DNA of 64,000 nt from a virus. Position numbers and translations under genes: made by a program. Of the stretch, positions 42,474 through 50,946 are shown piece after piece. Each line of letters opens with the position of its first letter. The stretch's first letter is position 1. Location: positions 1-64,000 of IMG/VR virus record IMGVR_UViG_3300027973_000059. One strand, 5' to 3'. The notes under the pieces were generated by a model that did no database searches, was not told the origin of the DNA, and saw only the letters and a list, made by a program, of their open reading frames with translations.

Positions 42474-43001
42474 ATGCCAACACCAGCACAAGTATTATCA
42501 ATAGCTAAAATATCTGAATACTTATGGAATGATGCAATTCCAAAGGAGAAAGGATTTTTCAATGGCACCATAGACCCAAGAAAAGCAGTTCAATTATATA
42601 TGGAATGGAAAGCTTTGAATTATGGTCTTGACCAAAATATAAGCACTATACCCGGCGTAAGTAATTACGTCTTTGCTCTTTGTGGGGCTAAAGTAGCAAT
42701 AGCACAAGAAATATTAGCTAATGGTAGCTCTGGTGGTAGTGTAGTACCGGGCGGTGGTGGACAAGGCGTTCGTGAATACTCTAAGTTCGCAGTAGAAGGA
42801 ACAGCTAGCATCACATTCTCTGAAGCAGTAAATACAACTTTACTTTACGCATCAAGAGGTGGTTTGGATGTTGGAACCATTATTACTTCAGGCACACCAT
42901 CGGGGAACCAAGTTTTATGGACATCTTCCACCGGCACACTTACGGTTGCATCTACTGTACCTTTCTACTTAAATGAATTTGTTAGAATACTAGTTAAATA
43001 A
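42474..43001 (+). CDS. Putative fibre-cassette structural protein
   Basis: A 175-residue protein. The first 85 residues are helical (AKISEYLWNDAIPKEKGFFNG; PRKAVQLYMEWKALNYGLDQN), then a Gly/Ser linker (GSSGGSVVPGGGGQG) leads to a 70-residue beta domain. The two-part layout suits a baseplate or fibre adaptor. The next gene is a homing endonuclease, so this gene and the fibre gene were probably adjacent originally. Confidence 0.5.
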   Translation: MPTPAQVLSIAKISEYLWNDAIPKEKGFFNGTIDPRKAVQLYMEWKALNYGLDQNISTIPGVSNYVFALCGAKVAIAQEILANGSSGGSVVPGGGGQGVREYSKFAVEGTASITFSEAVNTTLLYASRGGLDVGTIITSGTPSGNQVLWTSSTGTLTVASTVPFYLNEFVRILVK

Positions 43002-43006
43002 AAACT

Positions 43007-43549
43007 ATGCGCCAAATAAAAGATTATTCAGATTATTTAGTTACCGTAGATGGTAAAATATTTTCGCTTAAAAGTATGAGATTTTTAAGCCAAAATAATA
43101 AAACAAAAGCTGGGTATCCTCGTGTGCAAATGTTTAATGAGTATGGCTTTAAATGGCAAACAATACATAGACTAGTCGCAGAAACATATTTACCAAACCC
43201 TGAAAATAAAGCTCAGGTAAACCATATGGATGGAAATAAGGCTAATAACTTATTATGTAATTTAGAATGGGCAACGCCTTCTGAAAATCAAAAACACGCT
43301 TGTGATACTGGATTAAGAGTTGTGAATGAAAAAATGTTGAAAGCATTAAGTGATGGAGGAAAGAAGAACGGAGCAGCAAATGGAAAAAAAGCTAGGTTAA
43401 AAACATCCAAAATTATTTTAGACGACTCAACAGGTATTTATTATACTGGTGTTAAAGAAGCTGCTGTTGCATTAGGTTTAAAACCAACTACATTAAGGGC
43501 TAGGTTGAGTGGACAAAATCAAAATTTAACAACATTTAAATACGTATAA
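43007..43549 (+). CDS. NUMOD4/HNH homing endonuclease
   Basis: A 180-residue protein with NUMOD4-like start (MRQIKDYSDYLVTVDGKIFS), then an HNH-type core (HRLVAETYLPNPENKAQVNHMDGNKANNLLCNLEWATPSENQKHA). A C-terminal DNA-binding NUMOD1-like helix-turn-helix follows (GVKEAAVALGLKPTTLRARL). It sits between two virion genes and ends one base before the TTG start of the fibre gene. Group members are mobile and normally have no function for the phage. Confidence 0.85.
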   Translation: MRQIKDYSDYLVTVDGKIFSLKSMRFLSQNNKTKAGYPRVQMFNEYGFKWQTIHRLVAETYLPNPENKAQVNHMDGNKANNLLCNLEWATPSENQKHACDTGLRVVNEKMLKALSDGGKKNGAANGKKARLKTSKIILDDSTGIYYTGVKEAAVALGLKPTTLRARLSGQNQNLTTFKYV

Positions 43550-43550
43550 A

Positions 43551-46500
43551 TTGGCAATTCAAGGATTAATTTCAGGCGATTTAAAGGTAAGAGCGCTAAA
43601 TGGCGTACTTATAGCAACGGACGGAATTGTAACTGCTACGAGCTTCTCATCAGGTTCTAGTGGGACTGCTGGTTCGAGTGGAAGTAGTGGTACCAGTGCA
43701 ACTTCAGGTACTAGTGGTACAAGCGCTACTAGTGGTACAAGCGGTACGACTGGAACGAGTGGAAGTAGTGGCACAAGCGGTAGCAGTGGAACGAGTGGAA
43801 CGACTGGAACAAGTGGTAGCAGCGGTTCTAGTGCAACTAGTGGTACAAGTGGAACGAGTGGCTCAACTGGAACAAGTGGTTCTAGTGGAAGTAGTGCAAC
43901 ATCTGGAACAAGTGCTACAGCAGGTACAAGTGGTACAAGTGCTACTAGTGGAACGAGTGGAACAGATGGTACAAGTGGGACTAGTGGCAGCAGTGGCTCT
44001 AGTGGTACAAGCGCGACAAGTGGGACTAGTGGAACAGATGGTTCTGGAGGAACAAGTGGTACGAGTGGAACCAGTGCGACAAGTGGTACGAGTGGAACGA
44101 CTGGGACCAGTGGCAGCAGTGGAACAAGTGGTTCGTCTGCTACAAGTGGTACGAGCGGTTCTAGTGGAACCAGTGCGACAAGTGGCACAAGCGGCACAAG
44201 CGGTTTACAAGGCGATAGATATGCCACAACTTCATCGACAACATTTACATTGGGTAATGCAGGGACTTTAACTGTAGGTACTCAATTAGCATATACGGTA
44301 GCTCAATCTATTATTGTGGTTTATGACGCAACCAACTTCCAAGAGTGTGAGGTTACAGCTTATAATCCAGCAACAGGTTCTTTATCATTTGCAGCTCCAA
44401 CAAGAACAGTAGGTAGCGGAACTTATTCTGCTTGGTCTGTAAACTTAGATGGTGCGAGTGGAGGAGATGGTAGCTCAGGTACAAGTGGTTCTAGTGGCTC
44501 TAGTGCAACGGCGGGTACAAGTGGTACAACCGGAACAAGTGGTAGCAGTGGTTCAGCTGGTACGAGTGGAAGCACTGGCACGAGCGGTAGCAGTGGTACG
44601 GCGGGTTCAAGTGGCACAACTGGGACTAGTGGAAGCAGTGGAAGTAGTGGCAGCAGTGGCTCTAGTGGCTCTAGTGGAACGGCTGGTACCGCAGGAACGA
44701 GTGGTCGTAATGGTATAGATGGTTCATCAGGAGCTTCAATTGCTAACTGGTATGGTGCGTTTACAAGTACAGCTACTCAAGTGGTTACAGCGGCAAATAC
44801 ACCAACAGCAATTACATATACCAATGATGAATTAAGTAATGGTATGGCTTATAGTGGTTCACAACTTACTGTTCAACATACTGGTATCTATGAGATTGCT
44901 TATTCATTACAAATAGAACATACAGGAGGAGGAGGAGCAGATGTTGACATTTGGTTAAAGAAAAATGGCACTAACGTTGTTAGAACTGACTCTATCTTAG
45001 GTTTAAGAAGCCAAAGTGCAAAGCAATTGCCATTTGTTTCTATTATTGATAGTGCAAATGCTAATGATTATTATGAAGTTTATTTTCAAGCAAATGCATC
45101 TGATGTTCAAGTAACAGCAGTCGCAGCAACAGGTACAATACCAGCAGCACCATCAATAATTACCAACATAAAACAAATTGGTATAGCTGTAGGTACAACT
45201 TCAGGAACTAGTGGTAGCAGTGGTTCTAGTGGAGTAAATGGTTCAAGCGGAAATACGGGTTCAAGTGGTTCGGCAGGTTCTAGTGGAACGAGTGGTTCAA
45301 GCGGTAGCAGTGGAACGAGTGGTGGCACAGGTTCTAGTGGTTCAGCAGGTTCAAGTGGGACGACTGGAACGAGTGGTAGTTCTGGTACAAGTGGTAGCAG
45401 TGGGACAAGTGCAACAAGTGGGACAAGCGGCTCTAGTGGGACAAGTGGCAGCAGTGGAACGACTGGTACTTCTGGTACGAGTGCGACAAGTGGCATTGGT
45501 GGTAGTGGAACAGCTACTCAAGTGGCTTATTTTACTTCTTCAGCAGCTATAAGTAGTTCATCTAATCTTTATTGGGATAATACTAATAATAGATTGGGTA
45601 TTGGTACTTCATCTCCAAGTGCATCAGTTACTGCTTCTGCAACTACGGCTTCAACTCAATTTAAAGCATTTGGTACAGGACCGGGGATGACATTTAGTGA
45701 TGCGGTAGCTTCAGTAACTTATGGAGGTGCAATAGGTGTAGCAACAGTATCAAATAATTATATTACAGGAGCAGTAGCAGGAGATATGGCAATTACAAAC
45801 CAATCTGCTTCAACAGGCGCAATAGTATTCGGATTAGGAACTGCCGAAAAGATGAGAATGACCTCTACAGGAAAATTATCAATTGGTAATACTAATGATA
45901 CTTATAACTTAGATGTTAGTGGTACAGGAAGATTTACTTCTACATTATTGGTTAGTGGCTTATTAACTGCTTCAGGGTTTGGTTCAAATAGTTTTTCTTC
46001 AGGAGGTACAGGGTATAATAAAATAACAATTAGAAATACTACGGCTGGTGCGGCTAATGGTGCTCAATTAAGCGTAGGAACTGATGCCGACCCCGACCAA
46101 TTTTATGTTCAATCATTTGCAACAACATTTACAACAAGTGGAATGAATATAGCTGGTGGTGCCGTTGTTAATGGAGAAGGGCCAGGTGGTTTAAGTATAG
46201 CAGCAACTCAATCAAATATTGGATTTTATACTAATGGTTCAGGTGCTGCAAACGAAAGAATGCGTATTACAAGTGGGGGTTTAGTTGCAATTGGTGCAGT
46301 ACAAACTTCTCCATCTGCTGTTGTAGATTTAACATTAGGATTGAATAGATATATAATGTGGGGTACAAGTGGAAGTGGAGCAGGTACAGTTAGGTCTTAT
46401 GGTATTTCAAACAATGAATTAGCAGCAGGAGATTTTGTAATTAAATCTTCAAGTACAAATAATAATACACTTGATACTGTTAAAATGCAAATTTTAAGTA

Positions 46501-46868
46501 GTGGAAATATATATAATTATAATAATACAACTACTTGGAATACAACTTCAGACATTAGAGTAAAAGAAAATATTAATACAATAGAAAATTCTTTAGATGT
46601 TATATTAAAATTAAACCCTGTTTCATTTGATTATAAAGATGAATTTGCAAATAAAAAGAGATGGGATAATAAACAAAAATTAAATAATATTGGATTTATT
46701 GCACAAGAATTTGAAACAATATTTCCTAAATATGTTACATATTCAGATGATATAATTAATAATGAAGAAGTAAATGATTTTAGAAGTATTGATACAGGGC
46801 ATTTGGTTGCATATTTAGTAAAAGCTATTCAAGAATTAAATGAAAGATTAAACAAAGCAGGGTTGTAG
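43551..46868 (+). CDS. Tail fibre with Gly-Ser/Thr repeats and S74 chaperone
   Basis: A 1105-residue protein starting at TTG just behind the HNH gene (MAIQGLISGDLKVRALNG). Three repeat blocks of collagen-like triplets (GTS, GSS, ATS; almost no Pro or charge) cover residues about 37-220, 302-390 and 552-655, separated by globular domains. The last 105 residues form a peptidase-S74 endosialidase-type chaperone, with S1000-D1001 in TTSDIRVKENI the likely self-cleavage residues, and end with a coiled coil (VKAIQELNERL). The chaperone drives trimer assembly and is then cleaved off. The Ser/Thr density makes it a candidate O-glycosylation substrate. Confidence 0.85.
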   Translation: MAIQGLISGDLKVRALNGVLIATDGIVTATSFSSGSSGTAGSSGSSGTSATSGTSGTSATSGTSGTTGTSGSSGTSGSSGTSGTTGTSGSSGSSATSGTSGTSGSTGTSGSSGSSATSGTSATAGTSGTSATSGTSGTDGTSGTSGSSGSSGTSATSGTSGTDGSGGTSGTSGTSATSGTSGTTGTSGSSGTSGSSATSGTSGSSGTSATSGTSGTSGLQGDRYATTSSTTFTLGNAGTLTVGTQLAYTVAQSIIVVYDATNFQECEVTAYNPATGSLSFAAPTRTVGSGTYSAWSVNLDGASGGDGSSGTSGSSGSSATAGTSGTTGTSGSSGSAGTSGSTGTSGSSGTAGSSGTTGTSGSSGSSGSSGSSGSSGTAGTAGTSGRNGIDGSSGASIANWYGAFTSTATQVVTAANTPTAITYTNDELSNGMAYSGSQLTVQHTGIYEIAYSLQIEHTGGGGADVDIWLKKNGTNVVRTDSILGLRSQSAKQLPFVSIIDSANANDYYEVYFQANASDVQVTAVAATGTIPAAPSIITNIKQIGIAVGTTSGTSGSSGSSGVNGSSGNTGSSGSAGSSGTSGSSGSSGTSGGTGSSGSAGSSGTTGTSGSSGTSGSSGTSATSGTSGSSGTSGSSGTTGTSGTSATSGIGGSGTATQVAYFTSSAAISSSSNLYWDNTNNRLGIGTSSPSASVTASATTASTQFKAFGTGPGMTFSDAVASVTYGGAIGVATVSNNYITGAVAGDMAITNQSASTGAIVFGLGTAEKMRMTSTGKLSIGNTNDTYNLDVSGTGRFTSTLLVSGLLTASGFGSNSFSSGGTGYNKITIRNTTAGAANGAQLSVGTDADPDQFYVQSFATTFTTSGMNIAGGAVVNGEGPGGLSIAATQSNIGFYTNGSGAANERMRITSGGLVAIGAVQTSPSAVVDLTLGLNRYIMWGTSGSGAGTVRSYGISNNELAAGDFVIKSSSTNNNTLDTVKMQILSSGNIYNYNNTTTWNTTSDIRVKENINTIENSLDVILKLNPVSFDYKDEFANKKRWDNKQKLNNIGFIAQEFETIFPKYVTYSDDIINNEEVNDFRSIDTGHLVAYLVKAIQELNERLNKAGL
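43660..44205 (+). repeat. Fibre repeat block 1 (GTS/GSS/ATS triplets)
   Basis: Nine-base units encoding Gly-Thr-Ser, Gly-Ser-Ser or Ala-Thr-Ser recur about 60 times with many synonymous variants (AGT/AGC; ACA/ACG/ACT), so the block is old rather than a recent slippage expansion. Confidence 0.85.
44455..44720 (+). repeat. Fibre repeat block 2
   Basis: Same triplet repeat as block 1, with GSS triplets in a row near 44630-44670. Confidence 0.85.
45205..45510 (+). repeat. Fibre repeat block 3
   Basis: Same triplet repeat, beginning after a TNF/C1q-like beta domain and ending before the C-terminal shaft. Confidence 0.85.
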
Positions 46869-46904
46869 CTACATTTGGATAATTAAATTAATTAAGTATC
46901 TTTG
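46864..46904 (+). promoter_or_regulatory. Promoter with adjacent TGTAGCTACA operator
   Basis: TGTAGCTACA (46864-46873) directly abuts TTTG (46874-46877); 19 bp later TATCTTTG (46897-46904). The ATG is at 46920. Same palindrome as at 1289-1298 and 1320-1329. Confidence 0.65.
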
Positions 46905-46919
46905 CAAAAATAAAAATAT

Positions 46920-47099
46920 ATGAACCAAGAAACTAAACAATTACCAGTACCATCATTAACAGCAGAACAAGTTCAAGTATTAATGAACTATGCTAACGAG
47001 CAATTACCCACTAAGTATGGTAAAGAAATCCTAGGATTCATTGAGAAAGTAGCCATAGAACTAGACAAAGCTCAAGTTACAGAGGCAGTCACAGAATAA
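46920..47099 (+). CDS. Small acidic protein behind operator-controlled promoter
   Basis: A 59-residue protein (MNQETKQLPVPSLTAEQVQVLMNYANEQLPTKY...) with a helical body. Its promoter carries the palindrome seen near the RHH-like gene at 1340, implying shared control. No family recognised. Confidence 0.5.
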   Translation: MNQETKQLPVPSLTAEQVQVLMNYANEQLPTKYGKEILGFIEKVAIELDKAQVTEAVTE

Positions 47100-47106
47100 A
47101 AAAACC

Positions 47107-47114
47107 GTAAATTT
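47107..47114 (+). promoter_or_regulatory. Promoter core (TAAATTTG)
   Basis: TAAATTTG matches TAnnTTTG, 16 bp upstream of the ATG at 47131. Confidence 0.5.
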
Positions 47115-47130
47115 GTAAAAAATAATAAAA

Positions 47131-47475
47131 ATGGCAATTTATAACTGGGTTGTATCCAAAATGGATGAAATACCTCAAGAAGGTTCATTATTAGACGTAG
47201 TAGTAACTGTTCATTGGCGTAGAAATGCAACTACTGAAGTAGATGGCAAAGTATATGTAGCTGATGTATATGGAACAATGGGTTGTACTACACCTAGTCC
47301 AACAGACTTTACAGCTTATCCAGACCTTACTTTTGAACAAGTATGTGGGTGGTTAGATGCGGGCTTAGATGTAGGTGCATTAGATATTAATTTAGATAGT
47401 CAATTAGAGAAATTAATTAATCCTCCAATAATAAGTTTGCCTTTGCCTTGGGCTACACCAGACGCCATAGCTTAA
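47131..47475 (+). CDS. Small conserved phage protein (MAIYNW type)
   Basis: A 114-residue protein starting MAIYNWVVSKMDEIPQEGSLLDVVVTVHWRRNAT, a pattern I recall from phage proteins usually located near tail fibres (DUF7936-like). Its C-terminal half contains DLTFEQVCGWLDAGLDV. Convergent with the glycosyltransferase gene, two bases between stops. Function unknown. Confidence 0.55.
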   Translation: MAIYNWVVSKMDEIPQEGSLLDVVVTVHWRRNATTEVDGKVYVADVYGTMGCTTPSPTDFTAYPDLTFEQVCGWLDAGLDVGALDINLDSQLEKLINPPIISLPLPWATPDAIA

Positions 47476-47477
47476 AT

Positions 47478-49508
47478 TTACAAAATTTTTTGCATTTGTG
47501 CAATAACCATTTCTGCCGTTATTGATGTATGGCAAATAAAATTTTGGTTTCGCGGACACCAATTCCAGTTTGCAGAATCTAGCTTATGCTCTGACCAACA
47601 ATCATGGCATACTTTCGTATTTACAATCCTTGTACATTTTGTAGTAAATTCATAGTCTGATGCTGTAAAATTTGCTATTAAAAATACATAGGTTCCAATA
47701 GCAAAGGCTAGCCAACTCAAACCACTACTAAGTGATATCTGGAATTCAGCCCCTGCAATTACTTGCATAGTATATTCAATTGAAGTATCAGCTATAGGCT
47801 CACAATTATCAAATGGGTTAGCTTCTTTGGAAACATTGATTACCCTATACCCTTTAGAATGGAGGTAATTTATAACGGTTTGCCATCCGCTCCTTGTCCA
47901 AAACTTGCATTGTGCTGTAGAATTAGTCGCTATTGTCACATATCTGCCCAAATCCAGCCTTTCTCTGTTCACCCTTACTCTTGGTACCAACTCCTCAAAA
48001 TCTAGCCCTAAAACGTTCGAGGCGCATTGTTGTAGTGGAACTTTGTTCGCAGGCACTGGTTCTTTATCAGAATCATGGAAATAACCCAACATGTACATAG
48101 CGTAACAATTTACCATCGTCCCCGGCTCAACAAACTCTAAATCAGGGTAGTCCAGTATTTTATTCCAAAAAGTGGACACTATAACCTCACAATTATGCTT
48201 TACTCTAAAAGCCTCACAATAAGGAATAAATGCAAGCGTATCACCTAAACTACGGCTATCAATCGCTATAAAAACTTTTTTACCTTCTAAGTCCATAGTG
48301 CTATTGTAAATCAAATCTTTGCCCTCGAAAACTTTTGTCCTCCATTTTGTGTACCACTGCCTATTTAATCGTACCCAATGGTTTGCTTTTATCGTATTTT
48401 GGTAATATATACTACCTTTTTCGTCTAAAAATTGAACCAAAAAATCACTTTCACTATTGCCTTTAATCTCTAAAAATGGCTGATTGACAAAGTGTTGTGT
48501 AATGGATACTTGCTGTTTTCTAATTGGCACCTTCATAAGTTCCTTATAAGCTCTTTCATGCTTTAAGGCAAATGCTCTTGAATTTTTATCGTTAGAAGTT
48601 TTATATTTCCTCGTAATGGTTCTTAAATCTGTATCAATAGGGTCTAGGTATTTGGTAAACATATCGCCATATTGTGGTAAGTTTCTAGCCACTATCGGTA
48701 GCGTATGTGCCATAGCCTCACGCAAAACTAATGGGTTACATTCCCAAGTAGAATTAAACATAAAAACATCCGCCGCAGTCATAAACAATTCCACATCAGC
48801 TCTCTCACCCCATATCTTAACATTAGGTGGGACATCTTTCATAAGTGTCTGCCAATAATCTGCAAAATTGCCTGCTTGATTACCAACTGAATGAAACATC
48901 ATTTCTGGATATTTTTTAGCTATCTCAAGCATCTCACCTTGGTTTTTACCTTTAGTCCATAAACCAACATTAAGAATATGCTTTTTATTCAAGTCCATTC
49001 CTAACTGCATCTTGGCTTTAATCTTTTCTTTATTACCAATAACTTTAAAATCAACAGGGTATTCTATTGTTTCATATAAGCTTTCTAAATCAGCGAATGT
49101 GTCTTCATGGTAAGGACTACAGAACATAAATAAATCTGGATGAAAAACCTTTGTACTTGTGTCAAATGCAATATCATGGCATGTTTCAATGATATACCAT
49201 TTTCTATCATTTTTATATAAAGCTTTCATCAAATGTTGGTCTAATCTTTCAGACATCTCATCAATATGAATGATATCGGGATTGATACGATTAATAATTT
49301 CTATTTTATTATCACCCGCATAGAATTTCTCACCCAATAAATCTATAATCGCATTTCTTTGCACTACATACGCATCCCCATGAAAGCTATGTTCTATAAC
49401 ATAAACCTCAATGCCTTCGGTATGCGTAAGCAAACTTTGTATGCGTTTTAAAATAAATTGTGGACAACCCCCCGTTGATAAGTGAGGAGCTAAATAAACT
49501 ATCTTCAT
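47478..49508 (-). CDS. GT4 glycosyltransferase fused to BAHT-type O-heptosyltransferase
   Basis: A 676-residue fusion. Residues 1-330 read as a GT-B, GT4-type transferase (MKIVYLAPHLSTGGCPQF; NVGLWTKGKNQGEMLEIAKKYP; FNSTWECNPLVLREAMAH). From about 408 on it matches the autotransporter strand-loop-strand O-heptosyltransferase family: KVFIAIDSRSLGDTLAFIPY, CKFWTRSGWQTVINYL, ISLSSGLSWLAFAIGT, and the Cys cluster CHDCWSEH...WNWCPR...C that binds iron in TibC-like enzymes. Those enzymes add heptose to Ser residues of repeat proteins. Encoded opposite the fibre, it may glycosylate that fibre; this is inference. Confidence 0.75.
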   Translation of the reverse strand: MKIVYLAPHLSTGGCPQFILKRIQSLLTHTEGIEVYVIEHSFHGDAYVVQRNAIIDLLGEKFYAGDNKIEIINRINPDIIHIDEMSERLDQHLMKALYKNDRKWYIIETCHDIAFDTSTKVFHPDLFMFCSPYHEDTFADLESLYETIEYPVDFKVIGNKEKIKAKMQLGMDLNKKHILNVGLWTKGKNQGEMLEIAKKYPEMMFHSVGNQAGNFADYWQTLMKDVPPNVKIWGERADVELFMTAADVFMFNSTWECNPLVLREAMAHTLPIVARNLPQYGDMFTKYLDPIDTDLRTITRKYKTSNDKNSRAFALKHERAYKELMKVPIRKQQVSITQHFVNQPFLEIKGNSESDFLVQFLDEKGSIYYQNTIKANHWVRLNRQWYTKWRTKVFEGKDLIYNSTMDLEGKKVFIAIDSRSLGDTLAFIPYCEAFRVKHNCEVIVSTFWNKILDYPDLEFVEPGTMVNCYAMYMLGYFHDSDKEPVPANKVPLQQCASNVLGLDFEELVPRVRVNRERLDLGRYVTIATNSTAQCKFWTRSGWQTVINYLHSKGYRVINVSKEANPFDNCEPIADTSIEYTMQVIAGAEFQISLSSGLSWLAFAIGTYVFLIANFTASDYEFTTKCTRIVNTKVCHDCWSEHKLDSANWNWCPRNQNFICHTSITAEMVIAQMQKIL

Positions 49509-50869
49509 AACTTTAAATATTCTATAAATTCATTAATCTTATTTATATCTTTTTCTCCATGGTAAAAAAGTAAATCATCTTTTTGTGCTGGCACTTTAAA
49601 CCATTCACCCATAAAGTATTCATAACCTTTAAACTCAAGACCCTTGCGTAATCCATTAACATAAACTAATGGCAATCCTCTGTATGCTTTAAAATCATAT
49701 AATAATGTTTGCAGAACGCTTTCTTCGTTGTACGGAGCATATCTTGCATTGTCTTTTAATATCATTGGGTGTTGACATCTATGACCCCAAATATCTAAGA
49801 AATCAATAGAATTTTGTCCTGCAACAAAATAACCCGTTTGTCTATAGCCAGTGTATTTTCTTTTTGATTGGTCTGATTTAAACAATTCGCAGAGTGGAGC
49901 TTCTAGTGTATCACTTAAATCATCATAACTACTCGCACCACCTTTACCATTAATTATTAAGAAATCATATATCCCTTTCGTAAAGTATGGGTAATCTGAT
50001 TCTACATTAAAGTAATCAAAGATGCTATCTACATATGGACTTGCTATACTATCTGTATCCACATAAGCCACTACTTCAGCATATTTCAAAGCATCTTTTA
50101 CTATCTTAGGTCTTTCGATTAGTAACTTATATATCTGTTTATCTTCTCTAACTATGTAGTCATTTCTTTTCTTTAAATGGATTACATCACAATCCCATCT
50201 TTTAGTAATGGTATTTTCTACTTGTACTTTATTGTTCGAGTTAAGCATATAAACATAAATAGGATAAGTGCTAAAATTTCTAATGGAACGACAACAAGCA
50301 TCCACAAGGTCATAATAGGAATCATCAGCATAAAGGACGTAAGCTTTCTCATGTTTTTGTTTTTTATTTGTGTAATAACCATAGAAATTATTGCCATAAA
50401 GCAGTTCCAAATCTGGGTATCTTTCTAGCATTATTTCAGGCGTAAGGTCAGGCTGTAAATGGGTTTCATGGACATTGCCTTCATACTCACCTTGCTCCAT
50501 AACATAGGGAACAGCTACAAGATATTTTTTACCTCTTACTTTCAAAAAATTCATAAGCCATTGAGCATCTTCCACAGACAAATGTTCCAAAACATCACCC
50601 AATATATAAAAATCATAGGCTCCAAGTACATCAAAGGGCATTTTAAGGATATTCTCTTCATAAACCCACCCATACTTATTCTTTAACCCATATTGGTTTA
50701 TGTATGGTTCCCATATTTCTACTGCATCCATTTTATAACCATAACCACGAATTAAATCACTATAAGTACCACATCCTGCTCCAATATCTAATATAGTAGT
50801 ATCTAAGGGGACATTTTGCAGAAACCAATTTCGGACAGAATCTTTGTAGAGAGGGTAGCTTGTAGGCAT
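49505..50869 (-). CDS. SAM methyltransferase fused to GT8-like glycosyltransferase
   Basis: A 454-residue fusion. Residues 1-150 hold a class-I methyltransferase: LDIGAGCGTYSDLI (27-40) for S-adenosylmethionine and DFYILGDVLEHL (86-97). Residues about 175-454 look like a GT-A fold with AYVDTDS (269-274; D271-x-D273) as the metal-sugar-nucleotide site and YNEESVLQTLLYD downstream. It starts an operon that continues into the BAHT-like gene with a 4-bp overlap, so both enzymes probably act on one glycan. Confidence 0.7.
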   Translation of the reverse strand: MPTSYPLYKDSVRNWFLQNVPLDTTILDIGAGCGTYSDLIRGYGYKMDAVEIWEPYINQYGLKNKYGWVYEENILKMPFDVLGAYDFYILGDVLEHLSVEDAQWLMNFLKVRGKKYLVAVPYVMEQGEYEGNVHETHLQPDLTPEIMLERYPDLELLYGNNFYGYYTNKKQKHEKAYVLYADDSYYDLVDACCRSIRNFSTYPIYVYMLNSNNKVQVENTITKRWDCDVIHLKKRNDYIVREDKQIYKLLIERPKIVKDALKYAEVVAYVDTDSIASPYVDSIFDYFNVESDYPYFTKGIYDFLIINGKGGASSYDDLSDTLEAPLCELFKSDQSKRKYTGYRQTGYFVAGQNSIDFLDIWGHRCQHPMILKDNARYAPYNEESVLQTLLYDFKAYRGLPLVYVNGLRKGLEFKGYEYFMGEWFKVPAQKDDLLFYHGEKDINKINEFIEYLKL

Positions 50870-50885
50870 AGTTGTATGTTTTGTA

Positions 50886-50893
50886 CAAAAGTA
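50886..50893 (-). promoter_or_regulatory. Promoter core (TACTTTTG) for glycosyltransferase operon
   Basis: Minus-strand TACTTTTG matches TAnnTTTG, 16 bp upstream of the ATG at 50869, inside a TTAA-rich divergent spacer. Confidence 0.5.
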
Positions 50894-50934
50894 GGAATTA
50901 ATTTAATTAAATTAATGATTAATGGTAAAAATCT

Positions 50935-50942
50935 TATCTTTA
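50935..50942 (+). promoter_or_regulatory. Possible promoter core (TATCTTTA)
   Basis: One mismatch to TAnnTTTG, only 4 bp before the ATG at 50947, so the message would be nearly leaderless. Confidence 0.35.
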
Positions 50943-50946
50943 GCCC

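Noticed and set aside
43559-44617. Long open frames antisense and in alternate frame to the fibre repeats (Val/Pro/Leu-rich or Val/Gln/Arg-rich)
   Set aside because: They arise because the GTS/GSS codon repeat contains no stop in the other frames; composition follows the repeat and there is no start signal or known domain.
43660-45510. Fibre repeats considered as a tandem DNA repeat or CRISPR-like array
   Set aside because: Unit is a codon-level Gly-X-Y repeat with synonymous variation in one long frame; no constant repeat-spacer structure.
20325-46868. Relationship to crAss-like phages
   Set aside because: Portal size, capsid size and stabilisation protein are compatible, but no hallmark beyond general short-tailed architecture could be verified by reading, so no taxonomic claim is made.
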